Part shown: positions 44,582 through 56,905 of the stretch, in pieces | How the letters are laid out: every line of letters starts with the position of its first letter | How positions within the stretch are numbered: position 1 is the first letter of the stretch | NCBI RefSeq assembly: GCF_014356525.2 | Contig: NC_052504.1 | Span: forward strand, 63,418,086 to 63,482,085 | Length of the DNA: 64,000 bases | From: Nilaparvata lugens | Taxonomy: Eukaryota > Arthropoda > Insecta > Hemiptera > Delphacidae | Direction: 5' to 3' | Made by a program: the position numbers and the translations under genes | The notes under the pieces: model-generated | Seen by the model: the letters and a program-made list of their open reading frames with translations, nothing else | Told to the model about the DNA's origin: nothing | Databases searched by the model: none

Positions 44582-47500
44582 ATGCCGAGGGAACGCAGAC
44601 TACGTGGCGTGAATTCCGCAGCAGTCCGCCATCGCATCACCCTCGATGACGAGGCTGAGGATATCGACATCACCAACGTGCTTGAGAGGTCGAAACGTCG
44701 AGTTTTCGATATAATTAGGGAACATGCGGCACGCCATGAAGGGAATGTTAAGTGGTTTATAGTATCAAATGTTTTGCTGTATAAATTAGTGGTGATGGAT
44801 GACAAGCAGGTTGGTGAGACTGTCTCATCTCTAATAAATCTACATAGTTACTCCAACATAGCGCTAAACGTGCTTGAGAACTATGATGATTTTAATTAGC
44901 ATTTTTTCTTGGCTGTGAAAAAAATCCTCTCATCTTTCAAAAATTTCGTAAGACATGGGAGTGGATGGGTGTTAAAGAAAATTGAATCACTGGATGTGAA
45001 CGTGATTAAATTTAATCCTATATACACATCCAGTTTCATTCAAACACCCCAGTTTTTGAAAAACAAAAATTGTATTATAAATGTCAAATATCTCTCTGAC
45101 GAAAAATGCTTTTTATGGTCAGTGCTCGCGTATTTCCATCAGAAGCCAAGGAACTCGCGCTTGACTGTAAAGTATTTGAGCAAGTTTGCTCACACACTTA
45201 ATTCGTGAGGTGTGAATTTCCCGGTGACGACACGCGATATTAAGAAATTTGAAATACTCAATCCGGACATTGCAATTCACATCATCGCGTATGAGAACAA
45301 AAAGTTTTTCCCCTTCCGTACAAGCATTTTCCGCACGCGTAAACACCAAATTAATCTTTTAATGCTAAAAGCCGATGCAGGAAAAACTCATTTCTGTTTA
45401 GTAAATACCGCGAACGGGAAAAACGGGCTATCACGTCTTCTCTCCCACCTTTCAAAATGTCACGGTCAAGTACACATTTGCAATTTTTGTTTCCATAGAT
45501 TTACATCGAAGAAATCTAAAAATTGTGATGGTAAAGCAAATTTGTTGAAACATGTGGAACTTTGTTCCAAGTTTGAATCTCAGTGCGTTTCATATCCTAA
45601 ATGCGGAGAGACAATTAAATTCAAGAAACTAGGCGTGACGTTGAAGAAAAAGTACACCATTTACGCGGATTTAGAAACTTATGTTGTTAATATCACAGAT
45701 GATGATGATTCCGATTCTGATGAAGTTACTCGTAGTTACACAAAGAAAACGGTGCGTCATATTCCCTGCGGCTATTGTTTCATTGTTATCGATGTTAATG
45801 GGGAAATTGCCTACGGACCTGTACTCCATAGATCGAGTAGTTTAGACGAAAAAATCATGGAGAAATTTCTACAGGAAATTACATATCTCGGCGACATTTT
45901 GTATGAGGATATGAAACGAGAAATTCCGATGCAAGCTTTATCCGAAAGTCAAGAGCGCGAATTTCAAAATTCAGTAAACTGCGGGCTTTGTGCTGAACCG
46001 TTTTTAGACAGCGATATTAAATGTCGTCACCACGCTCATGAAACCGGTAATTACTTGTGTGCGGCACATGTTTCTTGTAACAGCTCGTACTCCAGAGTAC
46101 ATATCATGTTATTTTCATAATTTCTCCGGTTTTGATTCACATTTTATTCTGAAATCGCTCGGTAAATGTAAAAAAGAAATTTCCTGCATCGCAAATACGT
46201 CAGAGAGATTTTTGACACTTTCAGTAGGCAAAATTAAATTTTTAGATTCCTACAAGTTTATGTCTGAATCCTTGGAAGTATTGGTGCGTAATTTGGTAGA
46301 AAATACAGACATGGAAAAGAAGTTCGAACAATTATTCTCGGTGTTTCATGATCCACCTCGCGAACACAGACAGCTCTTGTTGAAAAAAGGAGTATATCCT
46401 TACTCGTACATGAGCTGTCCCGAAAAATTCGCGGAAACATCGCTCCCTCCCATCGAATGTTTTCATAATGATTTAACTGATACACCTCTGTCTCGTGAAG
46501 AATATGAGCATGCGCAAAGAGTGTTCTCAACATTCAAGCTGAAAAATCTGGGTGAATATCACGATTTTTATTTATGTTTGGACGTAATGCTATTAGCGGT
46601 AGTTTTTGAATCCATGAGGTCTATGCTTTTTAGATCATACGGCCTTGATGTGACCCATTTTCTTTCTCTCGCACACTTCACCTGGAATTGCATGCTGAAA
46701 CACACTAAAGTCGAACAAGAATTGATTACTCATCCTGACATGCATCTTATGTTTGAGGCAGCGATGAGGGGTGGGGTGTCATTTATCGGTAAACGTTATT
46801 GTGAAGCAAATAACAAACATCTACCCGAAACATATGATCCTTCAAAACCGTCTAATTATCTGCTTTATATCGATGCAAACAGTTTATACTCGGAAGCTAT
46901 GAGCCGAAGCTTACCTGTTGGAAATTTCAAATTCCTCTCAGAGGAAGAAATTTCCAGTCTTGATTTCGCAAATTTGGACAGCAATTCAGAAACCGGATAT
47001 ATAATAGAATGTGATCTCAAGTACCCTCAAGAGTTACATGATAAGCACGCCAGCTTCCCACTCGCACCTCTCCACCAAACGCCGCCGCGCGAATTGCTGT
47101 CAAACTACCAAACAAATGAGAACGGTCAAACTGGAACCAAAAAGCTCATGAACACACTTTTCGACCGTGAAAAGTACATTGTTCACTATGTCAATTTAAA
47201 GCTCTACCTTCAGCTCGGCTTGCAATTATTGAAAGTGCATCGCGTCATTAGCTTTTCCCAATCTCCCTGGCTGAAAAGCTACATCGACTTCAATATCCGG
47301 AATAGACAGAACGCAAAAAATAAATTTGAAATATCCTTCTTTAAGGCCTGTTGCAATCTTATCTTTGGCAAGATGATTCAATCTACTCGTAAGCTAATCA
47401 ATGTTAAAAATATCACGGATGAAAAACGGTTAGATAAGTACATTTCAAATCCACTATGTAAACGCTTGCAAATAATTAGTCCGAACGTGATCGTGGTTTT

Positions 47501-48140
47501 CTCTTGCAAGTTGGAACTTAAAATGAACAAGCCTGTCTATTCCGGCTTTTCCGTACTGGAGTTGAGTAAATTCCATATGTACGATTTTTTCTATTGCAAA
47601 TTACAAAAAATTATACCGTGGGATTGTATAGAACTCTGTATGACTGATACCGACAGTTTCCTTCTAAACCTAAAAGTTGAAGATGTGTATCAGTTGATTA
47701 GAGAAAATTTGAGCCTTTTCGATACTTCTAACTATCCACCTTCCCACCCTTGCTTTTCCATGGAGAGAAATAAAGTTGTAGGAAAGTTCAAGGATGAGAC
47801 TGCCTCAAAACCTGTCCATAAATTTCTTGGACTTCGATCCAAACTTTACTCATTTTTAGTATGTAACGAGAATGAAGAACCTGTAAATAAATGTATAGCA
47901 AAGGGTGTACAGAGCGGTGTGAAATGTAGAAAACTTAATTTTAATTCATATAAGAAATCATTGTTTGAACGTAGTTAACACATTGAAAAATTTAATATGT
48001 TAAGATCCTATAATCACACCATGTATCAGGTTGAATGTGCAAAAATCTGTTTGAGTCCTTATGATGATAAGAGGTACATTGCTGAGAATGGTGTTGATAC
48101 TCTCCCTTTTGGACATTATAGAGTGCCCACAACACTCTAA
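44582..48140 (+). pseudogene. Polinton/adintovirus-type protein-primed DNA polymerase B
   Basis: Starts at ATGCCGAGG (44582), directly after a splice-acceptor-like TTTTTCAG. The N-terminal domain (WVLKKIESLDVN, FLWSVLAYFHQKP) is characteristic of Polinton PolB. Exonuclease motifs: YADLETYV (Exo I), FHNFSGFDSHFI (Exo II) and YHDFYLCLDVMLLA (Exo III). Polymerase motifs: LYIDANSLYSEAMS (A), FFKACCNLIFGKM (B, degenerate) and CMTDTDSFLL (C). Breaks: in-frame stops at 44897-44899 and 45206-45208, a frameshift near 46090 and another near 47975, before the conserved C-terminal tail at about 48030-48135. It would replicate the element DNA from a terminal protein. Confidence 0.93.
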
Positions 48141-48185
48141 CTGATTGCTCAGTATGTCCCGTGACAATCATCCAACACCACTGAT

Positions 48186-49156
48186 TTGACTGTTGTAAAT
48201 ATCATGGATATTATTAGATCTGAGCTAGCTTTAGAGCTTCATAGCGTGCCGCGTGTGAACTATCCCACTCGCAAATATGAACTGAAAAGTGAAAAAGACT
48301 TGCTTCAAGCCGATCTCATTGAGATGACAAGTTTATCACGTTTTAATAAGGGTTATAAATATATCTTAGCTGTTATTAATTGTTTTTCAAAATTTGCATA
48401 TTGTGTACCATTGAAAGACAAGGCAAGCCAATCTGTATTTAACGCTCTCGAGCCAATTATTTCTAAAAATAAGGGAGTTAAGCTGTTCCAAACAGATCAG
48501 GGAACAGAATTCTTTAATTCAAAAGTTAAAGCATTATTAGATAGATATAGTATTAAACATTATCATGTTTTTACCGATAAGAAAGCCTCCATAGTTGAAA
48601 GGTTTAATAGAACAATTAAAGCAAAAATTATAGATATTTAACTGAACATGGTACCAAAAACTGGATATCGCAACTAGACAGTTTGGTTCGCGATTATAGT
48701 GCAACAATGCACTCTTCAATTAGAATGAAACCTAAAGATGTGGGGAAAAAAGATCGTAATCATGTTTTAATGTCTTTGAATTCTGCATTCAATAGACGAT
48801 ATAAATTGAAAAATTCAAAACCAAAATTTAAGCTAGGAGATGTTGTACGAATCTCAAAGAAAAGGGTTCTTTTCGATAAATCTTATAACATAAACTGGAG
48901 TGCAGAGTATTTTGTAATTCATTCTATATTTCCTTCTCAACCTGTAACGTATAGCTTGCGAGATCTGAATGGAGAAGTAATTAGTGGTAGGTTTTATGCA
49001 GAAGAAATTGAAAAAACACAATTAAACGAATCGGAGAGACAAGTGTATTTGATTGAAAAAATATTAAAACGTGATAAAAAAGGATTGCTAGTGGAATGGA
49101 TTGGGTTTTCAAAACCTAGTTATATTAGTAAAGATCAACTATTAGATGAAAAATAA
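48186..49156 (+). pseudogene. Polinton retroviral-type integrase with C-terminal chromodomain
   Basis: The DDE catalytic core is visible: first Asp in LLQADLIEM, second in LFQTDQGTEFFNSKV, Glu in ASIVERFNRTIK. A frameshift near 48630 separates it from the remainder, which is open from 48683: a conserved TMHSSIRMKPKDV segment, an SH3-like strand region (FKLGDVVRISKKR), and a chromodomain-like end (YLIEKILKRDKKGLLVEWIG). The chromodomain would steer insertion to modified chromatin. Only the frameshift disables it, making it among the better preserved genes of the element. Confidence 0.9.
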
Positions 49157-49549
49157 TCTTTTGTAATCTATTGTAAATATCATGTACATTTATTGTAAAT
49201 GATCTATTGTAAATACATTCCATTCAGTGTAAATATCATGATGTACATTCGTTGAAAATATAATAGAAGTATTATTATCAAACATTGGTTCTCATTTCAA
49301 TCTGAAGTTTCGTCATTTGCTAAGGCTCAAGCAACAGATGCATTCTCGTGAAGAGGGTGCGGGAAAGAGAGGTCCAGTTGAAGTGAGAAACTTCCATCAG
49401 TGGGAGGGAGCGAGCGAGCGTCTGTCTAGCCATGTGGTGACTCACCTTCCTCTCTGATAACTTATCAGTTCCTTATCAGATCACATGCTGTACACATAAA
49501 GCGAGGATGGGACACATTGGATAGCATATAAGAAGTTGGCTCTAATGTT
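49157..49549. other. Non-coding gap inside the Polinton element
   Basis: Holds short TATTGTAAAT-type direct repeats (49160-49260) and a GA-rich patch. The packaging ATPase and the N-terminal part of the protease would be expected somewhere in this interval but are not recognisable, implying a deletion. Confidence 0.6.
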
Positions 49550-49714
49550 TGGTATTTTGATCCAATTGGAAATTTACAACCTCCATACAAATTGGACAAA
49601 TATTGGAAAAAAGAAAATGGAGTAAATATATTTTATAATGTGGAGCATATGCAACCATTAAATAGCGATTTTTGTGGTCATCTTACATTATTGTTTCTTG
49701 CAAATCAGTTGTAA
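49550..49714 (+). pseudogene. Adenain-type cysteine protease, C-terminal fragment
   Basis: 55 codons ending in TAA. It reads YFDPIGNLQPP, a variant of the FDSFG-x-x-PP segment around the catalytic Asp/Glu, and ends NSDFCGHLTLLFL, where the Cys-Gly-His context is that of the adenovirus-type maturation protease nucleophile. The N-terminal half with the catalytic His is missing, so this is a relic. Its place between integrase and capsid genes fits Polinton order. Confidence 0.8.
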
Positions 49715-49740
49715 TTAAGTGTTTGTGGTGAACACACAAG

Positions 49741-50425
49741 ATGGTAGTTATTACATTACGATCTAACACGAGTAACCTCTATGAACATTCACAAGAAATA
49801 TAGAATTGGATAAAAATCGTGAATGGGAAATTGGATTGATTAATTTTTCTAGTTACAATAGTATTGCAAACATTAACAAAGGAACAAATTCCAGCTTCAA
49901 ATATGGTGATAGATTAATCGAGTTGGATACTGGTGCATATGAAGTTGAGGATATTAAAAATCTTTAAAGAATAAATTGAATATTGATGGGAAGAAGAATA
50001 AACTTATTATACGTGCAAACGCAAATACTATGAAGATTGAAATTCATTCTGATAAACCCATTGATTTAACATGTTCTGATTCGATTGCTAAGATACTTGG
50101 TTTTGATAATGTTGTTTTGCAGGCAAATAAATGGCATTATTCCAAACATTTGGTTAACATAACAAGCGTTGACAGTATTGTAGTTGAGTGTAATTTAGCT
50201 TGCGGCAGTTACTCTGAGGGAAAACAAAAACATATAATCTACGAATTTTTACCAAAGGTTCCTAGCGGTTATTTAATAAACGAAGTACCATCACCGATTA
50301 TTTATGTACCTTTGAATACGCATCAAATTCAAACTATTAATGTAAAGGTAACGGACCAGAACGGATCGTTTATTGATTTCCGTGGAGATACAATTACAAT
50401 TAGGTTGCACATACGTGAAAAGTAA
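49741..50425 (+). pseudogene. Penton-like minor capsid protein
   Basis: The 50425 end follows an open stretch of 149 codons from 49976, containing GYLINEVPSPIIYVPLNTHQ and FIDFRGDTITIRLHI, the C-terminal signature I associate with Polinton/adintovirus penton (single jelly-roll vertex protein). The N-terminal part is present from an ATG at 49741 but interrupted by a TAG near 49803 and a frame change near 49965. It would form capsid vertices if virions were made; this copy is broken. Confidence 0.72.
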
Positions 50426-50583
50426 TGGGTTATCTTATTTTCAACCCACGTTCGAATACGTGCATGCACAATCAAGTCATTAGAGAAAGGAATGCGATAG
50501 CGTCAACACCTAAAACAAACATGCTTTGTCGGCTGAAAGCGCGAGAATATTAGAAAAGTTGGGTTTAATAGTTGATTGGCGAA

Positions 50584-50991
50584 ATGTTAGGAGGGGGAGC
50601 GGCAGCAATTAGTGAAATTCTGGATGTGGAGACAGACCTTCAGTTTTATAATGATATTACTAAATTCCAATTTCACACTCATACAGTTTATTCGGGACAG
50701 GAAATAAAAAACTCTGACGATGCACGTATTGGCATAAATTCTTTAGATGTCTATTCTTTACCTTGTGAATCATTCATATTAATTGAGGGAACAGTTAACT
50801 GTACAAAACCGGGAACAGAGCCGACCGATGCACCAGTTGCAGCAGACTATAAATTAAGCAGTAACGTAATCGGCAACCTTTTTGACGAAATACGATATGA
50901 ATTAGCAGGTCAGCAAATTTCTAAATCAAGATTGATTGGATTAACATCCACAATTAAAGCTATTCTTGTGAAGAATACTCTCGATATTTAA
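50584..50991 (+). pseudogene. Hexon-like major capsid protein, N-terminal fragment
   Basis: ATG at 50584, then a Gly/Ala-rich start, EILDVETDLQFYNDITKFQF and LDVYSLPCESFILIEGTVNC, resembling the first strands of the double jelly-roll capsid protein. The ORF ends at 50991 after about 135 codons, against roughly 600 expected; the following DNA belongs to a LINE. An insertion or deletion has therefore removed most of the gene. Identification rests on position after penton plus this start. Confidence 0.62.
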
Positions 50992-50999
50992 GAAGAATA

Positions 51000-53840
51000 T
51001 TAGCCTACAAATATTTGGTCCAGTCAATTACATGAAATTCTTGGATGTTATCTTAAAAGCTTTCAGCTTTCAGTACAGTTTTCAATTTCCTTTTGAAGAA
51101 TGTAAGAGGCAGTGCCTTAATTCTAGTGGTAATGAATTGTACAGTTTAACAGATGTGTACAGAAGATTTTTTTGTGAAGTTGTGAACCTGAACTATTGAA
51201 CTCTGATATTATTCCTATTTCTGGTTTCATATCCATGACAGTCACTATTTAATTTTAAAAAATCCAGATTACTATGTACTTAACTAACACTAAATAATAC
51301 ATACAAAGAATAGACAGTTAATATTCCCAAATTTGTGAAAAAAGGTTTACAGTGGGTCCTCATATCAACATTACAAATCAATCTAATTGCTTTCTTTTGG
51401 AGTACCTATAAATATTTTTGAGACATGAGTACTAGAGCCCCATAATAGTATACCATAGGACAGTAAACTTTGTATTTGAGAGAAATACATTTTTAATAAT
51501 ATATTAATATCTACAGTTAACTTTAACCTTCTCAGCAAGTAGAGTACCTTTGCTATTTTTTTCACTAATTAACTCTGCATATGTGGTTGCCAATTAAGTT
51601 TGGGATCAAGAACAATACCTAGAAATTTTAAAGGTTCAGTCCCTACTTCATTGTTTGAATTTCTATTATAGGTGAAAATAATAATTACTAGCACAACAAT
51701 CATTAAGGAGTAGAGAGCTATCAACTAGACAATTTTTTACACCTGCTTCGGATTTACAACTAACTTTGAGACCAAAATCATCAGCAAAGAGAAATCCTGC
51801 TTCATCAGTGCCTTCTATATCACAAATTATGTTGTTAAGACTACTTATTTTCTGGTACACATAATCTGCAGTAACAGGTTGGAAAAAATGGTACATTAGG
51901 CCTATTGCACTTATTGATGTAGTGAGAGGTGAGATGTTCACTAACTGGCACATTTTCACTAATTTCCTCAACTTTTTCAATGAAAAAGTTGTTAAATGAA
52001 TCAGCGTTGTTATCATCATGTGAGGCAGCTTGCTAGGCTGAATGATAAAAAACTACTGTTAACTGCTTACCATGGACTTATACTATCTCATATTAGGTAT
52101 GCTATTTTAGTATGGGGTAATTCATCTCAACAAAATATGGACAGAGTGTTTAAGATTCAAAAGAAGGCACTCAGATGTATAGAGAAAGTGAATAGGTTAG
52201 ACTCTTATAGGCCTTTATTTAAAAAGCTTGGTCTATTAACTGTGCCATCTTTGTATGTATATGAAGTTGTAATGCATGTGAAAACGAGTGGTGTGATCCA
52301 GAATTCATATGTTCATGAGTATAATACGCGAAACAGAGCAGATTATCATATAATGGGTCACAATAGTAGGTTATTTGAACAAAAACCAGATTATATTGGT
52401 AGGAAATTTTATAACAAGCTACCTCAAATCTTAAAAAGTAATGATGATTTGAAGATTTTCAAAAAACAAATGAAAAAATATTTAGTTGATAGAGCTTTTT
52501 ATAGTGTACAAGAATTCCTTTCAAACCTAAACTAGGTTGAACTACTTAGTGTTAGAATTATTATGTAATAACATGTCTTGTCTTATACTCTTCATGACTG
52601 GAGTCTTTAGGACGTAATCTCAAACAAAAAAAATCAATAGCTTCATTCTTGACATTTGTAAGAATTTTAACTACCTTCCATGCAGCTTGAGTTTTATTTT
52701 TTGAGTGCTCTATTTTGTTGTTGAAATAATTCATTTTTGCATTCTTAATAGCAATTCTATACTCTTTCTTACAGCTTTTATATTTATCTCTAAACTGATT
52801 AGTCTTGAAAAATTCAGTGAGCTATAATATTCATCACAACTATGTTTGAGTTTCATTAAATCAGCAGTATACCATCCATCATCCAGCTTAGGCTTACTAA
52901 CTTTGAAACCCTAAGAGGATAAGCAGCATTAACAGCTGACATATACAAATCAAAAAACTTCTTAAACTTATCATTAGCATCATTAAGCAAATACACCACA
53001 CTCCAGTGTATGATACTAATATTAGCCTAACAAATAAATAAGTGTTCTGATCATTAACTAACCTAACTAGCTTTTTGTTTACACTTGAAAAACTTTGAGA
53101 GTCATTTTTCACATTTATTATAGATTTAAATAGTAGGGCATGATGATCTGACAGTAGATGTGTATTGATAACTCGGGTCACATGTCTGCTATCATGAATA
53201 TCAGTCACAACATTATCAATACAGTGGCCATCATTCAGTGTGCCTGGTCTAGTGATTTCATTTGTAGAAATATGGATACCAAAACATTCAAACAAATTGC
53301 AAAGATCTCTATTAAAATTATCATTCACATTAAAGTTGACATTGAAATCAGCACATAATATTAAATTATAGTTACTTTATAAATGGCACATAATGTATCA
53401 TTAAGACAGGATAGAGAGTTGTTAAAAAAACTAACATCATTATTATAGGGTCTGTACAATGACAAAACAATTATTTTCTCATTTGGAAGTTCAATTGCAG
53501 CAGCTTCACAACTATTTCTATAGAAAGTTCCTTTACTATGCTTAATTCTTTGAATTCCAATCCATTAATTAGAGAAATTGCTGCTCCACCATGAATGGAA
53601 TTTTTTCTTCCATAGAAGGACCCAAGTTCATAGCCAGGTATTGTAAGATAGCTACAGTCATCGTTTGTTAACCAGTGTTCACAAACAGTAATAATTATCT
53701 TAGCATTATAGTTATAACATAAGAGGGAAATATATTTTAATTTGTTTGATATATCCTGGACATTCAAAAATGTAGTGTTTAGAAAAGCTTCATTAGCTGT
53801 TAATTTATCATTAGTCCCAGACCCAGGATTGATATCGTTT
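51000..53840 (-). mobile_element. Jockey-like non-LTR retrotransposon, decayed
   Basis: On the minus strand: endonuclease pieces at 53767-53471 (ITVCEHWLTNDDCSYLTIPG) and 53328-52897 (LSDHHALLFKSI), an EN-RT linker near 52650-52800 (KNKTQAAWKVVK), the RT catalytic box FADDFGLKV at about 51790 in an otherwise frame-broken segment, and the RT C-terminus (LLKMYFSQIQSLLSYGILLW) at 51565-51383. Most of the RT palm is interrupted by a nested plus-strand insert at about 51990-52640. Confidence 0.82.
51990..52640 (+). mobile_element. 5'-truncated LINE nested in the opposite-strand LINE
   Basis: The ORF 51996-52535 encodes an RT C-terminus: KLLLTAYHGLILSHIRYAIL then VWGNSSQQNMDRVFKIQKKA, ending RAFYSVQEFLSNLN. 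It is followed by ~85 bases of 3' UTR and an A-rich end (CAAACAAAAAAAATC near 52622-52636). The host LINE reads on the other strand at both sides, so this is a secondary insertion, of a related Jockey-like family. Confidence 0.82.
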
Positions 53841-54741
53841 GCATATCAATTCCTAACTTTCGACCTATTAACAGAGTTATTTATATTAAATTACATGGCT
53901 GAAGAGGAATGATTTTAGGACTAACTTGACTTTTATGATCTAAATATTTATTTACACAATTGAGAATTTCATTGCCAATGAGCTTCTTACCAATTATTCT
54001 ATTCAGGTATTTATTTACAGTATATATCCTAATAGAATAAGATTCTTGTGCAGATTTAGTCGAGCTTGTAAGTAGTGATAGAAATGAAGGAATTACATTT
54101 ACGATTTAATTTTTTGTTACATTTATTTATTTCGAATCACTCAATTACATAGGTACACTCTGTGAGTAGTGATGCGGTTTACTTTTAATTTCTACTTTTG
54201 ATGTGTCTTATTCTTGATTTCGTTTCAAAATGTTGATAACCTTAAAGCATTACTAAATCTCATAAGGAAATAATTGAACAAGAAGCAAGCTAAATAGTAC
54301 AAGTAGGCTATTATAATAATTCAAGTACAAGTTATAATTCTATAACTGACTTACCTTTAAAGCAATTCAAAATTTGATCACTGCTTGAATAATCTTTTTG
54401 GACATTTTGACACAATCACAACATCACAAAACACAATAATTATCACTTTCACTCTGCAGACAACAATCAGCTGACAGACGAGGACAAGTAGAGAAGAATA
54501 TTATTCCATTCACAACAGAAACGGCGCGAACTTCAATACATAACCTCAAATCAAGTTCAGTCTGAATAAATGGCGCGAAAGCTCAGACCCACGGGAGTGA
54601 ACTATTATACTCCATTACACAAACGCCATCACATGATAGGTCTGTGGAGCAACTAAAGATGCTTGACCAACTTACTCGAACAGACCAGCACGAGTTGTAC
54701 AAATTTATACAAACGACCCACTTTGTGTTAAGGAATGAACC

Positions 54742-54797
<56 letters not shown>
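54742..54797. repeat. (TA)n microsatellite
   Basis: About 55 bases of TA repeat with one AA phase slip; a T-run follows at 54798. Confidence 0.95.
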
Positions 54798-54801
<4 letters not shown>

Positions 54802-54839
54802 TTTTTTTTTACAGCTCACAACACTGTGAATGCTAATAA

Positions 54840-56215
54840 CCCTTGTGATAATTATTCAAATATCAGGAATTTATTCATTTAAAGATAATTATAGATATAA
54901 GAATATTTTATATATATTATTTTATGAGAATATATTTTATGTTTTATGTCAGCATACAAAATCTTAGAAGTTTTTATCATTTCCTATTCATCTCGTGATA
55001 TACAGTTTGATCTGTCTTGGTACCAAGCAAAAATCTTCTGCAGCATATGAAATCAGTGAATCAATTAATATTGATCTTATTCAGAGCATTTATTACTTGT
55101 CATCCTCTGATGATAGTCGCACTATTCAGCCAGAAAAATCTTACTGATAATTATTTTAATAAGTCTACAGTATATCATATAAGGGTCCAGAGAGCTTCAA
55201 GAACTGGCACTGAAAGTTTCAAGGAATTTCAAGAGGGTAAATTGGTGCATACCTGTATTCATGACAAGCGTTTTAAGATTCAATTAGAAAAACCATAGTT
55301 GATTCTCATTATTCTCGATTGAATATATGGTTACTGATAATCAGTCACCAGCTATCTTTTTCACTTCCGTATTGGTGTTCCACAACAACTTCACGGAAGC
55401 AGCAGTAAGAATTATTTATCACCAGTCATTGAACCCTGTGGTGATTAAATATATTTGGAATATTCATGCATCTACTACTGAGCTAGAGCTGCGGTTTGAA
55501 CCAGCATATTGCGAGCCAGATGGCCTTGACTTTTTGCAAATTTATTTGCAAAATAGGGATTTTAGCAACTGCTCCAGTACATATCAAATATACCGCACCA
55601 TATATGAATGGTTGGCAATTCACCCCATTACAATGATGACTTGGGTAAATAGTTTGTCTATGCGCAAATCTATATTCTATCAGGACATCAATTGCAGCTA
55701 AGTATTCCTCTTCATTGTAGCCACTCTTCTTCATCATTATTATCAGATCTCTCATGTTGAAACGTTTGTAACTGTTGTCATCAAATCTCGAGTTAGTGTG
55801 AGAAAGGCGTTATTAGTTGGGATTCGATATAGATGATATTTTATACAGGATGGTAGCTGATCAATTTCTACGCGATAGTAAAGAGCTTCAACAGTTGCAC
55901 ACTGCGCCAATTTGTAGAGGCTGGGAGGGTCTGGCATTCTGTAAAAATTGAATTCAAATGTTATTTCATTGTACATATATAATACTGACTAGAATAGATA
56001 ACCATCACTGTTGTTGATAGTGTGTCAAACCATTGTACACTTGGTTAGGGAGTAACATATTGGGAGCAATGGTTGGGGAATAGTTTGCAAATGGTACACC
56101 ACCATACTTATCCCTTTAAGAGATCTCTTCTAGTGGTGGACAAGGAGTTTCCACACTTGTTCCAGCTGCTTCATCCAACCGATCCTCTTCATCCATTTCA
56201 TAATCTAAAATCTCC
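54840..56215. other. Unassigned region with minus-strand ORF fragments
   Basis: Plus-strand ORFs at 55017-55298 and 55327-55701 have no recognisable motif. On the minus strand three fragments look more protein-like: an acidic piece near 56215-56110 (EEILDYEMDEEDRLDEAAG), 55976-55752 (MPDPPSLYKLAQCATVEALY, then IDQLPSCIKYHL) and 55755-55483 (NMRDLIIMMKKSGYNEEEYL). The middle one has a faint SOCS/F-box-like pattern (PPSLxxLA...LPxxIKxxL), and a frameshift near 55770 would join it to the next. I cannot name the gene; it may be cargo of a mobile element. Confidence 0.35.
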
Positions 56216-56223
56216 TCAGCAGG

Positions 56224-56255
<32 letters not shown>

Positions 56256-56758
56256 TTTATTTATGTAGATTACAATATATACTGGCTTATACACTTATAT
56301 ACAATAGCTTACATTACAGCAAAATTATAGATGAATTTACATAATATAGACTAAGAAAATAATCATTGAACTGTATATGATATGAAAAAGCAATTTGTTA
56401 TATAATAACTATAGATAATAATCATTGTTATGCATCTACATGAATTGGCGGAGCTTTGGACATATCAATGTCCATTCTTCGGAAAGAATATTAAAAATAT
56501 CCTCCCCACTAACTCTCTACCAAAACGTTAATTTCGTTATTAAAAAAGGATTTATTTATTAATGGAAATATGTGAAAGTTTTAATCAATATGAATATTAA
56601 AGAGAAAAAAACAGAGAATTGATAAAGTAAAATAATTATATAGGTAGATAAGATCAAATAATTGAATAATAAAATGAAGTAGGCTGAAAGTAGATCAGGG
56701 TTATCAACTTTCAGTAATAACAGCAGTATGCAGTGGATAATTGAAAAAACATGAGTTC

Positions 56759-56760
<2 letters not shown>

Positions 56761-56812
<52 letters not shown>
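56761..56812. repeat. (TA)n microsatellite in LINE 3' UTR
   Basis: About 50 bases of TA repeat. Confidence 0.96.
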
Positions 56813-56816
<4 letters not shown>

Positions 56817-56905
56817 TCTTTCTATAACATGGTTTAAAGGTTTATATTGGTGGAATGGGTGGTGGGATGGTGTCATGTGATCGTTCTAGGGCCAGACAGT
56901 TTCAG

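Larger units (their letters stand above)
44582..51000 (+). mobile_element. Polinton/Maverick (adintovirus-like) element, decayed and 3'-truncated
   Basis: Five plus-strand genes in order: PolB, integrase, adenain-type protease (C-terminal piece), penton-like minor capsid, hexon-like major capsid (N-terminal piece). This set defines Polinton/adintovirus DNA. The FtsK-like packaging ATPase is not seen. The element stops inside the capsid gene at about 51000, where LINE sequence begins. I found no long terminal inverted repeats, so its true left end is unknown; the BIR ORF and the duplicated region to its left might belong to it. Confidence 0.88.
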
